This document shows positions 9,439 through 19,080 of a DNA stretch of 64,000 bases, piece after piece. The DNA is from Pseudomonas sp. Root562 (GTDB taxonomy: Bacteria; Pseudomonadota; Gammaproteobacteria; Pseudomonadales; Pseudomonadaceae). The stretch covers positions 25,659-89,658 of the forward strand of contig NZ_LMGK01000003.1 in the NCBI RefSeq assembly GCF_001427125.1, in the 5' to 3' direction. The notes under the pieces are model-generated. The model searched no databases and was not told the DNA's origin. It saw only the letters and a list, made by a program, of their open reading frames with translations. Both the position numbers and the translations under genes were made by a program. Each line of letters starts with the position of its first letter. Positions within the stretch are counted from its first letter, which is position 1.

Positions 9439-9720
9439 ATGACTAAATTTTTGCCGCTGATTGCGGTATTGGCCCTCGGTGGCTGTGCAACATCCGAAAC
9501 CACCTACCTGAATAACGGTGAGCAAGGCTTGGCGATTGATTGCTCAGGAGAAGCGAACTCCTGGGCGACCTGTTACGAAAAGGCCGATGCATCCTGTGCC
9601 GGCACCGGTTACCGCATCGTTGGCACTGACGGCAGCCCGGCGCCAGCGGAGAGCGATAAAACCCTGGGCGTCGATGTCGGTAACTACAAGAACCGTAATG
9701 TCGTGGTGGTCTGCAAATAA
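9439..9720 (+). CDS. Putative small lipoprotein (93 aa)
   Basis: 93 residues starting MTKFLPLIAVLALGGC, a short type II signal peptide whose lipobox LGGC puts the lipidated cysteine at residue 16. The mature part is small, has four further cysteines (in DCSGE, TCYEK, SCAGT and the C-terminal VCK) that could form two disulfides, and ends in beta-rich sequence. The open frame extends 31 codons upstream, but that part has no signal-like character, so the start at 9439 is preferred. Function unknown; probably anchored to the outer membrane facing the periplasm. Confidence 0.75.
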   Translation: MTKFLPLIAVLALGGCATSETTYLNNGEQGLAIDCSGEANSWATCYEKADASCAGTGYRIVGTDGSPAPAESDKTLGVDVGNYKNRNVVVVCK

Positions 9721-9735
9721 GGCAGCTTGCCCGCC

Positions 9736-9966
9736 TTATATATGGATTTCGGCGAATTTGATCCCGAGGCCACGCACGGTCTCGATCAGATCATCGAGAC
9801 TGCTGAAGGACTCGACTTCGTCGTTGTCATCCACCAGGAAAAAACTGCGCCCGGCGCTTTTCTTGAAAAACACGATCCATTCCCCCGGATCGGCCGGATT
9901 CTGAATCACATGGGTGGCACAGATATGCCCCTCTGCGTGCCGCTCCCGTACCCGCTCTCGCTTCAT
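9736..9966 (-). CDS. Conserved hypothetical protein (76 aa)
   Basis: 76 residues from the ATG at 9966, which has GGAG six bases upstream and gives the plausible start MKRERVRERH. A second in-frame ATG at 9978 and a longer open frame to 10134 lack a ribosome site. The sequence looks like a compact alpha/beta domain (ICATHVIQNP, EWIVFFKKSAGRSFFLVDDND). No signal peptide or known motif is visible. It is downstream of the lipoprotein gene at 10040 on the same strand but separated by a strong palindrome. Confidence 0.7.
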   Translation of the reverse strand: MKRERVRERHAEGHICATHVIQNPADPGEWIVFFKKSAGRSFFLVDDNDEVESFSSLDDLIETVRGLGIKFAEIHI

Positions 9967-9990
9967 GCCCGACTCCATAAATGACAAATG

Positions 9991-10013
9991 CCGCCAAAGC
10001 GTCGCTTTGGCGG
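9991..10013 (-). terminator. Perfect 23-base palindrome, likely terminator
   Basis: Arms CCGCCAAAGCG and CGCTTTGGCGG flank one central base. On the minus strand it is followed by a T-rich stretch (CATTTGTCATTT) and lies 27 bases after the stop of the upstream lipoprotein gene. It may terminate that gene, or attenuate the 76-aa gene that starts 25 bases later. Confidence 0.6.
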
Positions 10014-10039
10014 CATCGATGTGTAGGGTCGACAGTTTA

Positions 10040-10396
10040 TCAGCCAGAAATGCAGGCTGTGGCGGCATTGCGCACATCCCAAGGGCGTAACGGCACATTG
10101 GAAATACGTTCATGCAGCTTGATACTGCTGCCACCGGAGCGTTCTTCGATATCGAAAACGGCCGCCGGACCTGATGAAAGCTTCTGCGGAACGATTACCC
10201 GCACCCCATCTTTCTGCGATTCGACTTGCAAGGCGCCGCGACTGTCGGCGAGCTTTTCGCCCAGGCATTGCGCGTATTCATGAGGTTTCTTGCCTGAAAT
10301 CACACTCATGGTGGGCAACGTTTCGTTGATGTCCGAGACGCTTGCACAACCACTCATTGCCAAGACCAATGGCAGGACCCACGCACCCCACTTCAT
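10040..10396 (-). CDS. Putative lipoprotein (118 aa)
   Basis: 118 residues from the ATG at 10396, which has GGAG seven bases upstream. The start MKWGAWVLPLVLAMSGC is a classic lipoprotein signal peptide with lipobox MSGC and the lipidated cysteine at residue 17. The open frame continues 25 codons upstream without signal-like features. The mature domain has two conserved-looking cysteines (AQCLGEK and a C-terminal TACISG). No function can be assigned. Confidence 0.75.
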   Translation of the reverse strand: MKWGAWVLPLVLAMSGCASVSDINETLPTMSVISGKKPHEYAQCLGEKLADSRGALQVESQKDGVRVIVPQKLSSGPAAVFDIEERSGGSSIKLHERISNVPLRPWDVRNAATACISG

Positions 10397-10605
10397 ACGA
10401 AATCTCCGATAAAGACCCTCCGACAGCACCGATACGGTTTTTCTCCAAGGCCGGGTGCATTTATCACTCATCGAATGTGAAATAACTGTTTTTAATTGCC
10501 AAAGCGCAGCCCGGCGGCCGGATTTTCAGGTGTCAGGGCTGATAAACTGCGCGCATTGCCTTGTATCGTTTTGATTTTGTAGTAAAAGCCCTTCTGGAGG
10601 CGCCC

Positions 10606-10908
10606 ATGAAATTCATTCACCAACGCGAGCACCTCAACGAAGACGACATCGTCGTCATTCAATGCTCGCAGATGTGCAACATCCGTTTGATGAACGACGC
10701 CAACTTCCGCAGCTTCAAGAATGGCGGCCGTCACACTTACCACGGCGGCGCGTTCGATACGTTCCCGGCCCGCATCACCGCGCCGAGCACCGGTTTCTGG
10801 AACATCACCATCGACACCGTCAACCGCCGGGCGATCAGCGTGACCCGTAAACCGACCCTGACCCATTCGATCAAGATCATCCGCCGCTCCAGCACGAAAT
10901 TGAGCTGA
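10606..10908 (+). CDS. DUF1883-type protein (100 aa)
   Basis: 100 residues starting MKFIHQREHLNEDDIVV. The core (VVIQCSQMCNIRLMNDANF, then a GG-rich turn and TIDTVN) resembles DUF1883, a small domain of unknown role that sometimes occurs fused to TIR or other signalling domains. Here it stands alone. The ATG at 10606 has a CTGGAGG ribosome site 7 bases upstream; an open frame from 10561 is less likely. A 58-residue gene follows after 29 bases and is probably co-transcribed. Confidence 0.75.
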   Translation: MKFIHQREHLNEDDIVVIQCSQMCNIRLMNDANFRSFKNGGRHTYHGGAFDTFPARITAPSTGFWNITIDTVNRRAISVTRKPTLTHSIKIIRRSSTKLS

Positions 10909-10937
10909 GTGGCGCTTCACTACGCACATAGACAGGT

Positions 10938-11114
10938 ATGACCGTGGCTCAAACGACCAAATACGTCATCAAGTACAAGCTCAACGGCGAACGTCGTTTC
11001 GAGTTTGCCCAACTGGAAAATGGTAGCGAGGCAGAAGCCAAGGCGGCGCTGGATGCTATTCATGGCCAAACCGAAGACGTCATCAGCGAAATCAGTGTCA
11101 GCAAAGCGTTGTAA
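10938..11114 (+). CDS. Small conserved hypothetical protein (58 aa)
   Basis: 58-residue frame MTVAQTTKYVIKYKLNGERR... ending SEISVSKAL. It shows a beta-beta-alpha-beta pattern with a charged helix (EAEAKAALDAIHG). A ribosome site (CAGG) lies just upstream of the ATG, and the gene follows the DUF1883 gene closely. The regular coding pattern and absence of overlap support a real gene. Function unknown. Confidence 0.65.
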   Translation: MTVAQTTKYVIKYKLNGERRFEFAQLENGSEAEAKAALDAIHGQTEDVISEISVSKAL

Positions 11115-11135
11115 CATCATCTTTCACGATGCGTT

Positions 11136-11810
11136 ATGAATGCCATGAAACCACCCCTTCTTGATTTGTTCGCTGACGCGGAGCCTCAACAGGCGCCCCG
11201 CTGCGAACAGATCGGCGAACAGTCCTGCGTGCTGCGAGGTTTTGCCTTGCCCTGGCTGGATCGGTTGCTGCCCGCACTGGAATCGGTGCTGGCGGCAGCG
11301 CCGTTCCGGCAGATGGTCACGCCTGGCGGCTTTACCATGTCAGTTGCCCTGAGCAGTTGCGGCACGCTTGGCTGGACCACTGACCGCAGCGGTTACCGCT
11401 ATAGCCGAATCGATCCGCAGACCGGGCACCCCTGGCCCGCCATGCCTGAGGTGTTTTTTCAGTTGGCGCAGGCAGCGGCGCGAGAAGCAGGGTTTGCCGA
11501 ATTCGTCCCGGATGCCTGCCTGATTAATCGCTATATTCCTGGGTCGAAGATGTCTTTGCATCAGGACAAAAACGAAAACTCCTACGCTGCGCCCATCGTT
11601 TCGGTTTCCCTGGGCTTGCCCGCCATGTTCCTGTTTGGCGGTTTTGAACGCAGCGACAAGAGCCGAAGGGTGCCGCTGCTGCACGGTGACATCGTGGTGT
11701 GGGGCGGTGTCGATCGCTTGCGTTATCACGGCGTTCTGCCCATCAAGCCAGGACATCATCCGCGCCTGGGTGAACAACGGATCAACTTCACCTTTCGTAC
11801 CGCGGGCTGA
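11136..11810 (+). CDS. alkB: AlkB-type Fe(II)/2-oxoglutarate DNA dealkylase
   Basis: 224-residue dioxygenase that oxidatively removes methyl groups (1-meA, 3-meC) from DNA, releasing formaldehyde. The iron ligands H142 and D144 (SLHQDKNE) and H198 (RYHGV) are present, as are R215 and R221 of RINFTFR for 2-oxoglutarate. The substrate-lid region GFTMSVALSSCGTLGW and the RYIPGSKM segment are also typical. No strong ribosome site is seen; an in-frame ATG three codons later is an alternative start. It precedes the ada-like gene by 87 bases, so the two are likely one alkylation-response unit. Confidence 0.93.
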   Translation: MNAMKPPLLDLFADAEPQQAPRCEQIGEQSCVLRGFALPWLDRLLPALESVLAAAPFRQMVTPGGFTMSVALSSCGTLGWTTDRSGYRYSRIDPQTGHPWPAMPEVFFQLAQAAAREAGFAEFVPDACLINRYIPGSKMSLHQDKNENSYAAPIVSVSLGLPAMFLFGGFERSDKSRRVPLLHGDIVVWGGVDRLRYHGVLPIKPGHHPRLGEQRINFTFRTAG

Positions 11811-11897
11811 AGCCTTGGAATTTGACCGCAAGCAGCGGAGTGTGACGACACGGTCGCGTGGTTAACCTGCAGGAAACGGGTCAACGGACATCTAGCC

Positions 11898-12962
11898 ATG
11901 ACAAGCCAATCGAAAAAAATCTCCACCGAAAACGATCCTCGCTGGGCCGCCGTCGTAGCGCGTGACCCGCAGGCCGACGGGCAGTTTGTCTACGCGGTGA
12001 AAACCACCGGCATCTACTGCAATCCCAGCAGCCTGGCACGCCTGCCAAAACCGCAGAATGTGGAATTCTTCGATACCCCCGAGCTCGCTCAAGCAGCGGG
12101 TTACCGACCAAGCAAACGCGCTGCCAAGGATCAAAGCGACATCGCCGCGCAGCACGCCGCCACCGTGGCCGCTGCGTGCCGACAGATTGAAAACGCCGAG
12201 ACGCTGCCAGCCCTCGGCGAACTGGCAGACGTCGCCGGCCTGAGCAGCTTTCACTTCCACCGGGTCTTCAAGGCCGTCACCGGCCTGACCCCAAAAGGCT
12301 ACGCCGCTGCCCATCGCTCCCGCCGCGTGCGCGAGCGCCTGGCGGATGGCAATTCTGTGACCGAGGCGTTGTACGACGCGGGCTTCAATTCCAACAGTCG
12401 TTTCTACGAGGCAGCCGATCAGCTTCTGGGCATGAAACCCGCCGAGTACCGCGCAGCGGGCCACAACAACGACATTCGCTTTGCCGTCGGTCAGTGTTCA
12501 CTTGGGGCGATTCTGGTGGCGCAAAGCGAGCGCGGGGTTTGCGCGATTCTGCTGGGCGATGATCCGCATCAGCTGGTGTGCGATCTGCAGGACAAGTTTC
12601 GCCGGGCCAATCTGATTGGCGCCGACCAGGACTTCGAGCGCCTGATTGCCCAGGTTGTCGGCTTCATCGAGAAGCCGGCGCTTGGCCTCGACTTGCCGCT
12701 GGACGTGCGCGGCACAGCATTTCAGGAGCGCGTCTGGCAGGCCTTGCGGGACATTCCAGTCGGCAGCACCGCCAGCTACGCCGAGATTGCCCAGTGCATC
12801 GGCGCGCCAAAAGCGGTTCGCGCGGTAGCGCAAGCCTGTGGCGCTAACAGCCTGGCAGTGGCGATCCCTTGCCATCGCGTGGTGCGCAGCGATGGCAATC
12901 TTTCGGGATATCGTTGGGGCGTGGAGCGCAAACGGCAGTTGTTGGAGCGCGAATCGCAGTAG
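11898..12962 (+). CDS. ada: Ada-like protein: degenerate N-domain, AraC-type HTH, O6-alkylguanine methyltransferase
   Basis: 354 residues with the full Ada layout: N-terminal Ada domain (about 1-80), AraC-type helix-turn-helix (about 85-185) and C-terminal MGMT domain with the PCHRV active-site cysteine (near residue 323). The methyltransferase half should repair O6-methylguanine. The N-domain is odd: C41 (TTGIYC) remains, but the other three zinc ligands are replaced (S45 in CNPSS; S72 and A75 in RPSKRA, where E. coli has PCKRC). The zinc-dependent phosphotriester methyl switch is therefore probably lost or altered. The gene follows alkB. Confidence 0.92.
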   Translation: MTSQSKKISTENDPRWAAVVARDPQADGQFVYAVKTTGIYCNPSSLARLPKPQNVEFFDTPELAQAAGYRPSKRAAKDQSDIAAQHAATVAAACRQIENAETLPALGELADVAGLSSFHFHRVFKAVTGLTPKGYAAAHRSRRVRERLADGNSVTEALYDAGFNSNSRFYEAADQLLGMKPAEYRAAGHNNDIRFAVGQCSLGAILVAQSERGVCAILLGDDPHQLVCDLQDKFRRANLIGADQDFERLIAQVVGFIEKPALGLDLPLDVRGTAFQERVWQALRDIPVGSTASYAEIAQCIGAPKAVRAVAQACGANSLAVAIPCHRVVRSDGNLSGYRWGVERKRQLLERESQ

Positions 12963-13012
12963 ATCTGTGCAGGCGCTGCCGCAGGTTGCGACAGCTTTTC
13001 CAGGCGAACGCC

Positions 13013-13996
13013 TCAGCGATTCACATCCACGACAACCCGACCGCGCAACTGTCCGGCCAATAAACGCGGCGCCGCGTCTATTGCTTCGCTCAATGCGATC
13101 TCGTGGCTGATCAGTGGCAACAGATTGAAGTCCAGATCCTGGGCCAGACGGCGCCAGGCTTCCACACGCTTGGCCTTGGGTTGCGTCACGCTGTTGATAC
13201 CCGCCAGGGTCACGCCGCGCAAAATGAATGGCGCAACCGATGCCGGGAAATCCATGCCTTGCGCCAGCCCGCATGCGGCCACCGTGCCATTGGCCTTGGT
13301 GCTGGCGCAGGCATTGGCAAGGGTGTGGCTGCCTACCGAGTCGATCACGCCCGCCCAACGCTCCTTCGCCAGAGGCTTGCCCGGCTCCGACAATGTCGCG
13401 CGGTCAATGATTTCACTGGCGCCCAATTGTTTTAGATACTCGTGCTCGGACGTGCGCCCAGTGGACGCGACCACTCGATAACCCAAGCGGCTCAGTAGCG
13501 CGATGGCAAAGCTGCCGACGCCGCCATTGGCACCCGTGACCAGGATTTCACCTTGCTCGGGCGTTACGCCGTTGTGCTCAAGCGCCAGGATGCACAGCAT
13601 CGCCGTGTAACCCGCCGTGCCGATGGCCATTGCCTGAGCAGCAGTGAATGCCGCTGGCAGCGGTATCAACCAATCACCATTCAAGCGGGCTTTCTGGGCC
13701 AGACCGCCCCAATGCCCTTCACCGACACCCCAGCCATTGAGCAGGACTTTGTCGCCGGCCTTGTAGTCCGGATGCCCACTGACTTCGACGGTTCCCGCCA
13801 GATCGATCCCGGGCACCATGGGGAATTTTCGCACCACCGGGCTGCTGCCAGTGATCGCAAGGCCGTCCTTGAAGTTCAACGTGCTGTACGCCACGCGCAC
13901 CGTTACATCGCCCTCGGGCAGTTGATCGTCATTGATCTGTTGCAGTGTGGCCCGGTAACCGCTTTCGTCTTTGTCGATCAAAATACCTTGGAACAT
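13013..13996 (-). CDS. acuI: Acrylyl-CoA reductase-type (AcuI/YhdH) NADPH oxidoreductase
   Basis: 327-residue zinc-free medium-chain dehydrogenase/reductase of the YhdH/AcuI type, which reduces acrylyl-CoA to propionyl-CoA with NADPH and detoxifies acrylate. Visible features are the N-terminal GroES-like domain with NFKDGLA, VPGIDLAGTVE, the cofactor motif GANGGVGSFA and the NADPH-binding STGR segment. No zinc-ligand cysteine/histidine cluster is present. It is transcribed alone, with two short dyads upstream of its start. YhdH and AcuI cannot be told apart functionally from sequence alone. Confidence 0.9.
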   Translation of the reverse strand: MFQGILIDKDESGYRATLQQINDDQLPEGDVTVRVAYSTLNFKDGLAITGSSPVVRKFPMVPGIDLAGTVEVSGHPDYKAGDKVLLNGWGVGEGHWGGLAQKARLNGDWLIPLPAAFTAAQAMAIGTAGYTAMLCILALEHNGVTPEQGEILVTGANGGVGSFAIALLSRLGYRVVASTGRTSEHEYLKQLGASEIIDRATLSEPGKPLAKERWAGVIDSVGSHTLANACASTKANGTVAACGLAQGMDFPASVAPFILRGVTLAGINSVTQPKAKRVEAWRRLAQDLDFNLLPLISHEIALSEAIDAAPRLLAGQLRGRVVVDVNR

Positions 13997-14007
13997 GACT
14001 GCCTCCT

Positions 14008-14046
14008 GGTGAGATCACCCCATTGTGGTGTGATTTAGATACCACA
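14008..14046. promoter_or_regulatory. Two short dyads upstream of acuI
   Basis: GGTGA-GA-TCACC at 14008-14019 lies next to the acuI start. TGTGGT/ACCACA (11-base spacer) occupies 14024-14046 at the expected promoter distance. Both are candidate operators; the regulator is unknown. Confidence 0.4.
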
Positions 14047-14210
14047 TCGCAAAAAATCCCCGTACTCGACTTTAAGCCAAATAGCCAAACAGGGGGTTGG
14101 CCATGACCTGCGGCGCTCCCGTCAGCAAACATCGCTGGCCTTGACTCAAGCATTGCTGCTACAAATCTTTTCTGCTGCCCTGCCCGGGCTGAACGTCGGA
14201 GGACATCAAA

Positions 14211-15275
14211 ATGAGTCAATGGCCAGACACCCGCATTCTTGACTTGCTCGGGATCGAACTGCCGATCATTCAGGCGCCCATGGCCGGTGCCACCCACTCT
14301 TCGATGGTCATCGCCGCGAGCAACGCCGGCGGCCTCGGTTCAATGCCAGCGGCCATGCTGACTGTCGATCAGTTGCGCGATGAATTGAAGACCATCCGGC
14401 TACAGTGCCAGCGTCCGATCAACGTCAACTTTTTCTGCCATCAACCGCCACCCGTCGACGAGCAACGCGCGCAAGACTGGAAAAACCTGTTGCAACCCTA
14501 TTACCGCGAGCTGGGTGTCGATTTCGATGCGCCGACACCCGTATCCAATCGCGCGCCGTTCGATGCCGCTGCCTGTGAAGTGATCGAAGCGTTCCGCCCT
14601 GAAGTGGTGAGTTTTCACTTTGGCCTGCCGGAAAAATCCCTGCTCGATCGCGTAAAAGCTACCGGAGCCAAAGTGCTGTCGTCGGCCACCACCGTCGAAG
14701 AAGCGATCTGGCTGGAACAGCATGGCTGTGACGCGATCATTGCCATGGGCTACGAAGCCGGCGGACACCGCGGGATGTTTCTCAGCGATGACCTCAGCAG
14801 CCAGGTGGGCACTTTTGCCCTGGTGCCGCAGGTTGTCGATGCCGTGAAGGTCCCGGTGATCGCCGCGGGTGGCATTGCCGATGCGCGAGGTGTTGCGGCG
14901 GCTTTCATGCTGGGAGCTTCAGCGGTGCAAGTGGGCACGGCGTATCTGTTTACACCGGAAGCCAAGGTCAGCGCCTCCCATCACAAGGCCTTGCGCACCG
15001 CCAAGGAAAGCCAAACGGCCCTGACCAACATTTTTACCGGACGTGCGGCGCGAGGGATATTCAACCGGGTCATGCACGAACTTGGGCCGATGAATGCCAA
15101 CGCTCCGGCCTTTCCACTGGCTGGCGGTGCACTGATGCCGTTGCGCGCCAAAGGCGAAGCCGACTTCAGCAATCTCTGGGCCGGGCAGGCGTTTACCTTG
15201 GGCATGGAATTGACCAGCGCAGAACTGACCCGGCGCTTGGCCGAAGAAGGCTTGGCAAAACTGCTGCATCGATAG
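14211..15275 (+). CDS. Nitronate monooxygenase
   Basis: 354-residue FMN-dependent TIM-barrel enzyme that oxidises toxic alkyl nitronates such as propionate-3-nitronate. Family marks are PIIQAPMAGATHSSM at the N-terminus, the INVNFFCH segment, SFHFGLPEKSLLD, the EAGGHRG motif carrying the active-site histidine, IAAGGIADARG for FMN phosphate binding, and GAxAVQVGTAYLFTPEA. The ATG has a GGAGG ribosome site. It stands alone, divergent from acuI. Some relatives are enoyl-reductase-like, but the motif set fits class I nitronate monooxygenase. Confidence 0.92.
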   Translation: MSQWPDTRILDLLGIELPIIQAPMAGATHSSMVIAASNAGGLGSMPAAMLTVDQLRDELKTIRLQCQRPINVNFFCHQPPPVDEQRAQDWKNLLQPYYRELGVDFDAPTPVSNRAPFDAAACEVIEAFRPEVVSFHFGLPEKSLLDRVKATGAKVLSSATTVEEAIWLEQHGCDAIIAMGYEAGGHRGMFLSDDLSSQVGTFALVPQVVDAVKVPVIAAGGIADARGVAAAFMLGASAVQVGTAYLFTPEAKVSASHHKALRTAKESQTALTNIFTGRAARGIFNRVMHELGPMNANAPAFPLAGGALMPLRAKGEADFSNLWAGQAFTLGMELTSAELTRRLAEEGLAKLLHR

Positions 15276-15319
15276 CCTGACCAGGGTTCTTATCCACGGC
15301 GTTCCGTTTGCAGGCGTTT

Positions 15320-15343
15320 CGCTATATATTCGCGTATATAGCG
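15320..15343. promoter_or_regulatory. ModE-type molybdate operator
   Basis: Perfect 9-base arms CGCTATATA and TATATAGCG separated by 6 bases, 40 bases upstream of modA. This matches the published form of ModE boxes (inverted CGnTATATA-like half sites with a 6-base spacer). ModE with bound molybdate represses modABC in other proteobacteria. No modE gene is in the window, so regulation in trans is inferred. Confidence 0.85.
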
Positions 15344-15370
15344 ATTCACCCTCGAATCATTCGCCTGTAA

Positions 15371-16150
<780 letters not shown>

Positions 16151-16831
16151 ATGACCCTGACGAGTGCCGATTTTTCCGCCATCTGGCTGACCCTGAAACT
16201 GGCGTCCCTGACGACCGTCATCCTGTTGATCATCGGCACACCGTTGGCGTTATGGCTGTCGCGAACCCAATCCTGGTTGCGCGGCCCGGTCGGGGCGATC
16301 GTCGCCCTGCCCCTGGTGCTGCCGCCCACGGTGATTGGTTTTTACCTGCTGCTCGCGCTCGGCCCCCACGGGTTTGTTGGCCAGCTCACCCAGTCGCTGG
16401 GGCTTGGCACCCTGACGTTCAGTTTCGCCGGGCTGGTGATCGGCTCGGTGCTGTATTCGATGCCGTTTGTAGTTCAGCCCTTGCAGAACGCGTTCTCCGC
16501 CATCGGCACTCGACCGTTGGAGGTGGCTGCGACTTTGCGCGCCAATCCCTGGGACACCTTCTTCAGCGTAACGCTGCCGCTGGCCCGCCCCGGCTTCATC
16601 ACCGCCGCGGTCCTCGGCTTTGCCCATACCGTGGGTGAGTTTGGCGTGGTGCTGATGATCGGCGGCAACATTCCCGACAAGACCCGCGTGGTTTCGGTGC
16701 AGATCTATGACCACGTCGAAGCCATGGAATACGCCCAGGCCCATTGGCTCTCCGGAGCAATGCTGGTGTTCTCTTTTGCGGTCTTGCTGGTGCTGTACTC
16801 CAGCCGTAAAACCAAAGCGGGATGGAGCTGA
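16151..16831 (+). CDS. modB: Molybdate ABC transporter permease
   Basis: 226-residue inner-membrane protein with about five or six hydrophobic helices and the permease EAA-type loop ([25 protein letters not shown]) that contacts ModC. The start codon immediately follows the modA stop and the modC start follows after 3 bases, so the three genes are tightly coupled. Confidence 0.95.
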   Translation: MTLTSADFSAIWLTLKLASLTTVILLIIGTPLALWLSRTQSWLRGPVGAIVALPLVLPPTVIGFYLLLALGPHGFVGQLTQSLGLGTLTFSFAGLVIGSVLYSMPFVVQPLQNAFSAIGTRPLEVAATLRANPWDTFFSVTLPLARPGFITAAVLGFAHTVGEFGVVLMIGGNIPDKTRVVSVQIYDHVEAMEYAQAHWLSGAMLVFSFAVLLVLYSSRKTKAGWS

Positions 16832-16834
16832 CGG

Positions 16835-17914
16835 ATGATTCACACGCGCCTGAAGTTGAATTACTCGGGATTTGCCCTTGATCTCGATTTGCAGCTGCCC
16901 GGCCGCGGCGTTACGGCGCTTTATGGCCATTCCGGTTCGGGCAAGACCACGTGCCTGCGCTGCATCGCAGGGCTGGAGCGGGCTGATCAGGGGTTTGTCC
17001 AGGTCAACGATGAAGTCTGGCAGGACAGCGCAAACAACCTCTTCGTCGCGCCACACAAGCGCGCCCTGGGCTACGTGTTTCAGGAAGCCAGTCTGTTCCC
17101 TCATCTGTCCGTGTTGGCCAACCTGGAATTCGGCCTTAAACGCATCCCCAAACAACAGCGCCGGGTCGACATGGCTCATGCCACTGAACTGTTGGGCATC
17201 GGTCACCTTCTGGATCGTCATCCGCAACATTTGTCGGGCGGTGAACGGCAACGTGTGGGCATTGCCCGCGCCCTGCTCACCAGCCCCAGACTGTTGCTGA
17301 TGGACGAACCGCTGGCGGCGCTCGATGCCAAGCGCAAAAGCGAAATCCTGCCTTATCTGCAACGGCTGCACGATGAGTTGGACATTCCAGTGCTGTATGT
17401 CAGTCACTCCCAGGATGAAGTGGCGCAACTGGCCGACCACATCGTATTGCTCAGCGAAGGCCAGGCATTGGCCAGCGGCCCTATCGGCCAGATGCTCGCG
17501 CGACTGGACTTGCCGCTGGCAATGGGTAATGACGCAGGTGTGATGATTGAAGGCCGTGTCAGCCGCTATGACGCCGATTACCAATTGCTGACCCTGCAAT
17601 TGCCCGACTCGGCGCTGACGATCCGCGTAGCGCATACGCCCATGACCCCGGGTCAGGCATTGCGCTGCAAAGTGCAGGCGCGGGATGTCAGCCTCAGCCT
17701 GCACGGTGTCGAGCAAAGCAGCATCCTCAACCGCCTGCCGGTCACCGTCGTCAATGAAATGAATGCCGACAACGCCGCCCATGTACTGATTCGGCTGGAC
17801 GCTGCGGGGACGCCATTGCTGGCGCGGATCACCCGGTACTCCCGTGATCAGATGAACATCCATCCGGGCCAGCAACTCTGGGCACAGATCAAGGCTGTGG
17901 CCGTGCTGGCATAA
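16835..17914 (+). CDS. modC: Molybdate ABC transporter ATP-binding protein
   Basis: 359 residues. The ATPase domain has Walker [10 protein letters not shown] (about 31-39), the signature [10 protein letters not shown] (about 129-138), Walker [13 protein letters not shown] and the switch histidine in VSHSQDE. The C-terminal part (about 290-359) is a MOP domain that binds molybdate and can feed back on transport. It is the last gene of modABC. The sulfate-type CysA is excluded by context and the MOP region. Confidence 0.95.
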   Translation: MIHTRLKLNYSGFALDLDLQLPGRGVTALYGHSGSGKTTCLRCIAGLERADQGFVQVNDEVWQDSANNLFVAPHKRALGYVFQEASLFPHLSVLANLEFGLKRIPKQQRRVDMAHATELLGIGHLLDRHPQHLSGGERQRVGIARALLTSPRLLLMDEPLAALDAKRKSEILPYLQRLHDELDIPVLYVSHSQDEVAQLADHIVLLSEGQALASGPIGQMLARLDLPLAMGNDAGVMIEGRVSRYDADYQLLTLQLPDSALTIRVAHTPMTPGQALRCKVQARDVSLSLHGVEQSSILNRLPVTVVNEMNADNAAHVLIRLDAAGTPLLARITRYSRDQMNIHPGQQLWAQIKAVAVLA

Positions 17915-17988
17915 CTTCTCGGCACGACTGCATCGGCGTGGGGTCAATGGCTGTAACGGCCCATGTTCACCTGCCAAGGACAATCGCC

Positions 17989-19008
17989 ATGCCCGATGCG
18001 CTGCCTGCCGACCTGCATTACGTCGATGACACTCAACCCGGGATCACCCGCAAGAAGCTGCGCGGTAAATTCTGCTACTTCGATCCGGCCGGTCAACGCA
18101 TCAGCGACCCGGAGGAAATCCGGCGCATCAATGCCCTCGCCGTACCACCGGCCTACACCGACGTATGGATTTGCACCGACCCGCGCGGCCATTTGCAGGC
18201 CACCGGGCGCGACGCCCGTGGTCGCAAGCAATATCGCTATCACCCGCGCTGGCGCGAGGTGCGCGACACCGACAAATACTCGCGTTTGAGAGATTTCGGC
18301 CAGGCATTGCCAAAACTGCGCAAGCAACTGGAAGCCTTACTGGCCGCTCCCGGCTTCAGCCGCGACAAAGTCATGGCCACCGTCATCACGTTGCTCGATG
18401 CCACGCTGATCCGTGTCGGCAATACACAATACGCACGGGACAACCGTTCTTACGGTTTGACCACCTTGCGCAGCCGGCATGTGGAGGTCAACGGCAGTGC
18501 GATCCAGTTCCAGTTCCGCGGCAAGAGTGGCGTGGAACATCAAATCACCGTGAAAGACCGTCGCCTGGCGCGGATCATCAAGCGGTGCCAGGAAATCCCC
18601 GGGCAAAACCTTTTTCAATACCTCGATGAAAATGGCGAGCGACACAGCATCACCTCCGCCGACGTCAACGCTTACCTGCAAACCCTGACCGGCGCCGACT
18701 TCACCGCCAAGGATTACCGCACCTGGGCCGGAAGCGTGCTGGCACTGGCGGTATTGCGCAAGTTGCAGTGGCAACCCGAATCCGAGGCCAAACGGCACAT
18801 GGTGGAGATGGTAAAAAACGTCGCCAAACAGTTGGGCAACACCCCGGCAGTCTGTCGCAAGTGCTACATCCATCCCGGTGTGCTCGACGGTTTCTTACTG
18901 GGCGCATTGGCCCAGTTGCCCAGGCCGAGAACGCGCAAAGGCCTGCGCGCCGAGGAAGTCGGGCTGGCGATGCTGTTGGAGAAACTCGCTACTGAACCGA
19001 CGAATTGA
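17989..19008 (+). CDS. DNA topoisomerase IB
   Basis: 339-residue poxvirus/bacterial-type IB topoisomerase that relaxes supercoils through a 3'-phosphotyrosine intermediate. The catalytic residues are visible: R142 (ATLIRVGN), K179 (FRGKSG), R244 (DYRTWAG) and nucleophile Y293 (KCYIHPGVL). The N-terminal domain has the usual YFDPAGQRI segment. The open frame begins at 17938, but the ATG at 17989 has AAGGA nine bases upstream and gives the normal N-terminus. It lies alone between modC and a run of small genes. Bacterial copies are patchy in distribution and often regarded as acquired. Confidence 0.92.
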   Translation: MPDALPADLHYVDDTQPGITRKKLRGKFCYFDPAGQRISDPEEIRRINALAVPPAYTDVWICTDPRGHLQATGRDARGRKQYRYHPRWREVRDTDKYSRLRDFGQALPKLRKQLEALLAAPGFSRDKVMATVITLLDATLIRVGNTQYARDNRSYGLTTLRSRHVEVNGSAIQFQFRGKSGVEHQITVKDRRLARIIKRCQEIPGQNLFQYLDENGERHSITSADVNAYLQTLTGADFTAKDYRTWAGSVLALAVLRKLQWQPESEAKRHMVEMVKNVAKQLGNTPAVCRKCYIHPGVLDGFLLGALAQLPRPRTRKGLRAEEVGLAMLLEKLATEPTN

Positions 19009-19080
19009 CCTGCCTGTTTTTTGCACGATTACAAATGACTTCTATAGTTGATCTGTACATGAATCAGCTGCGGTGAAGCC

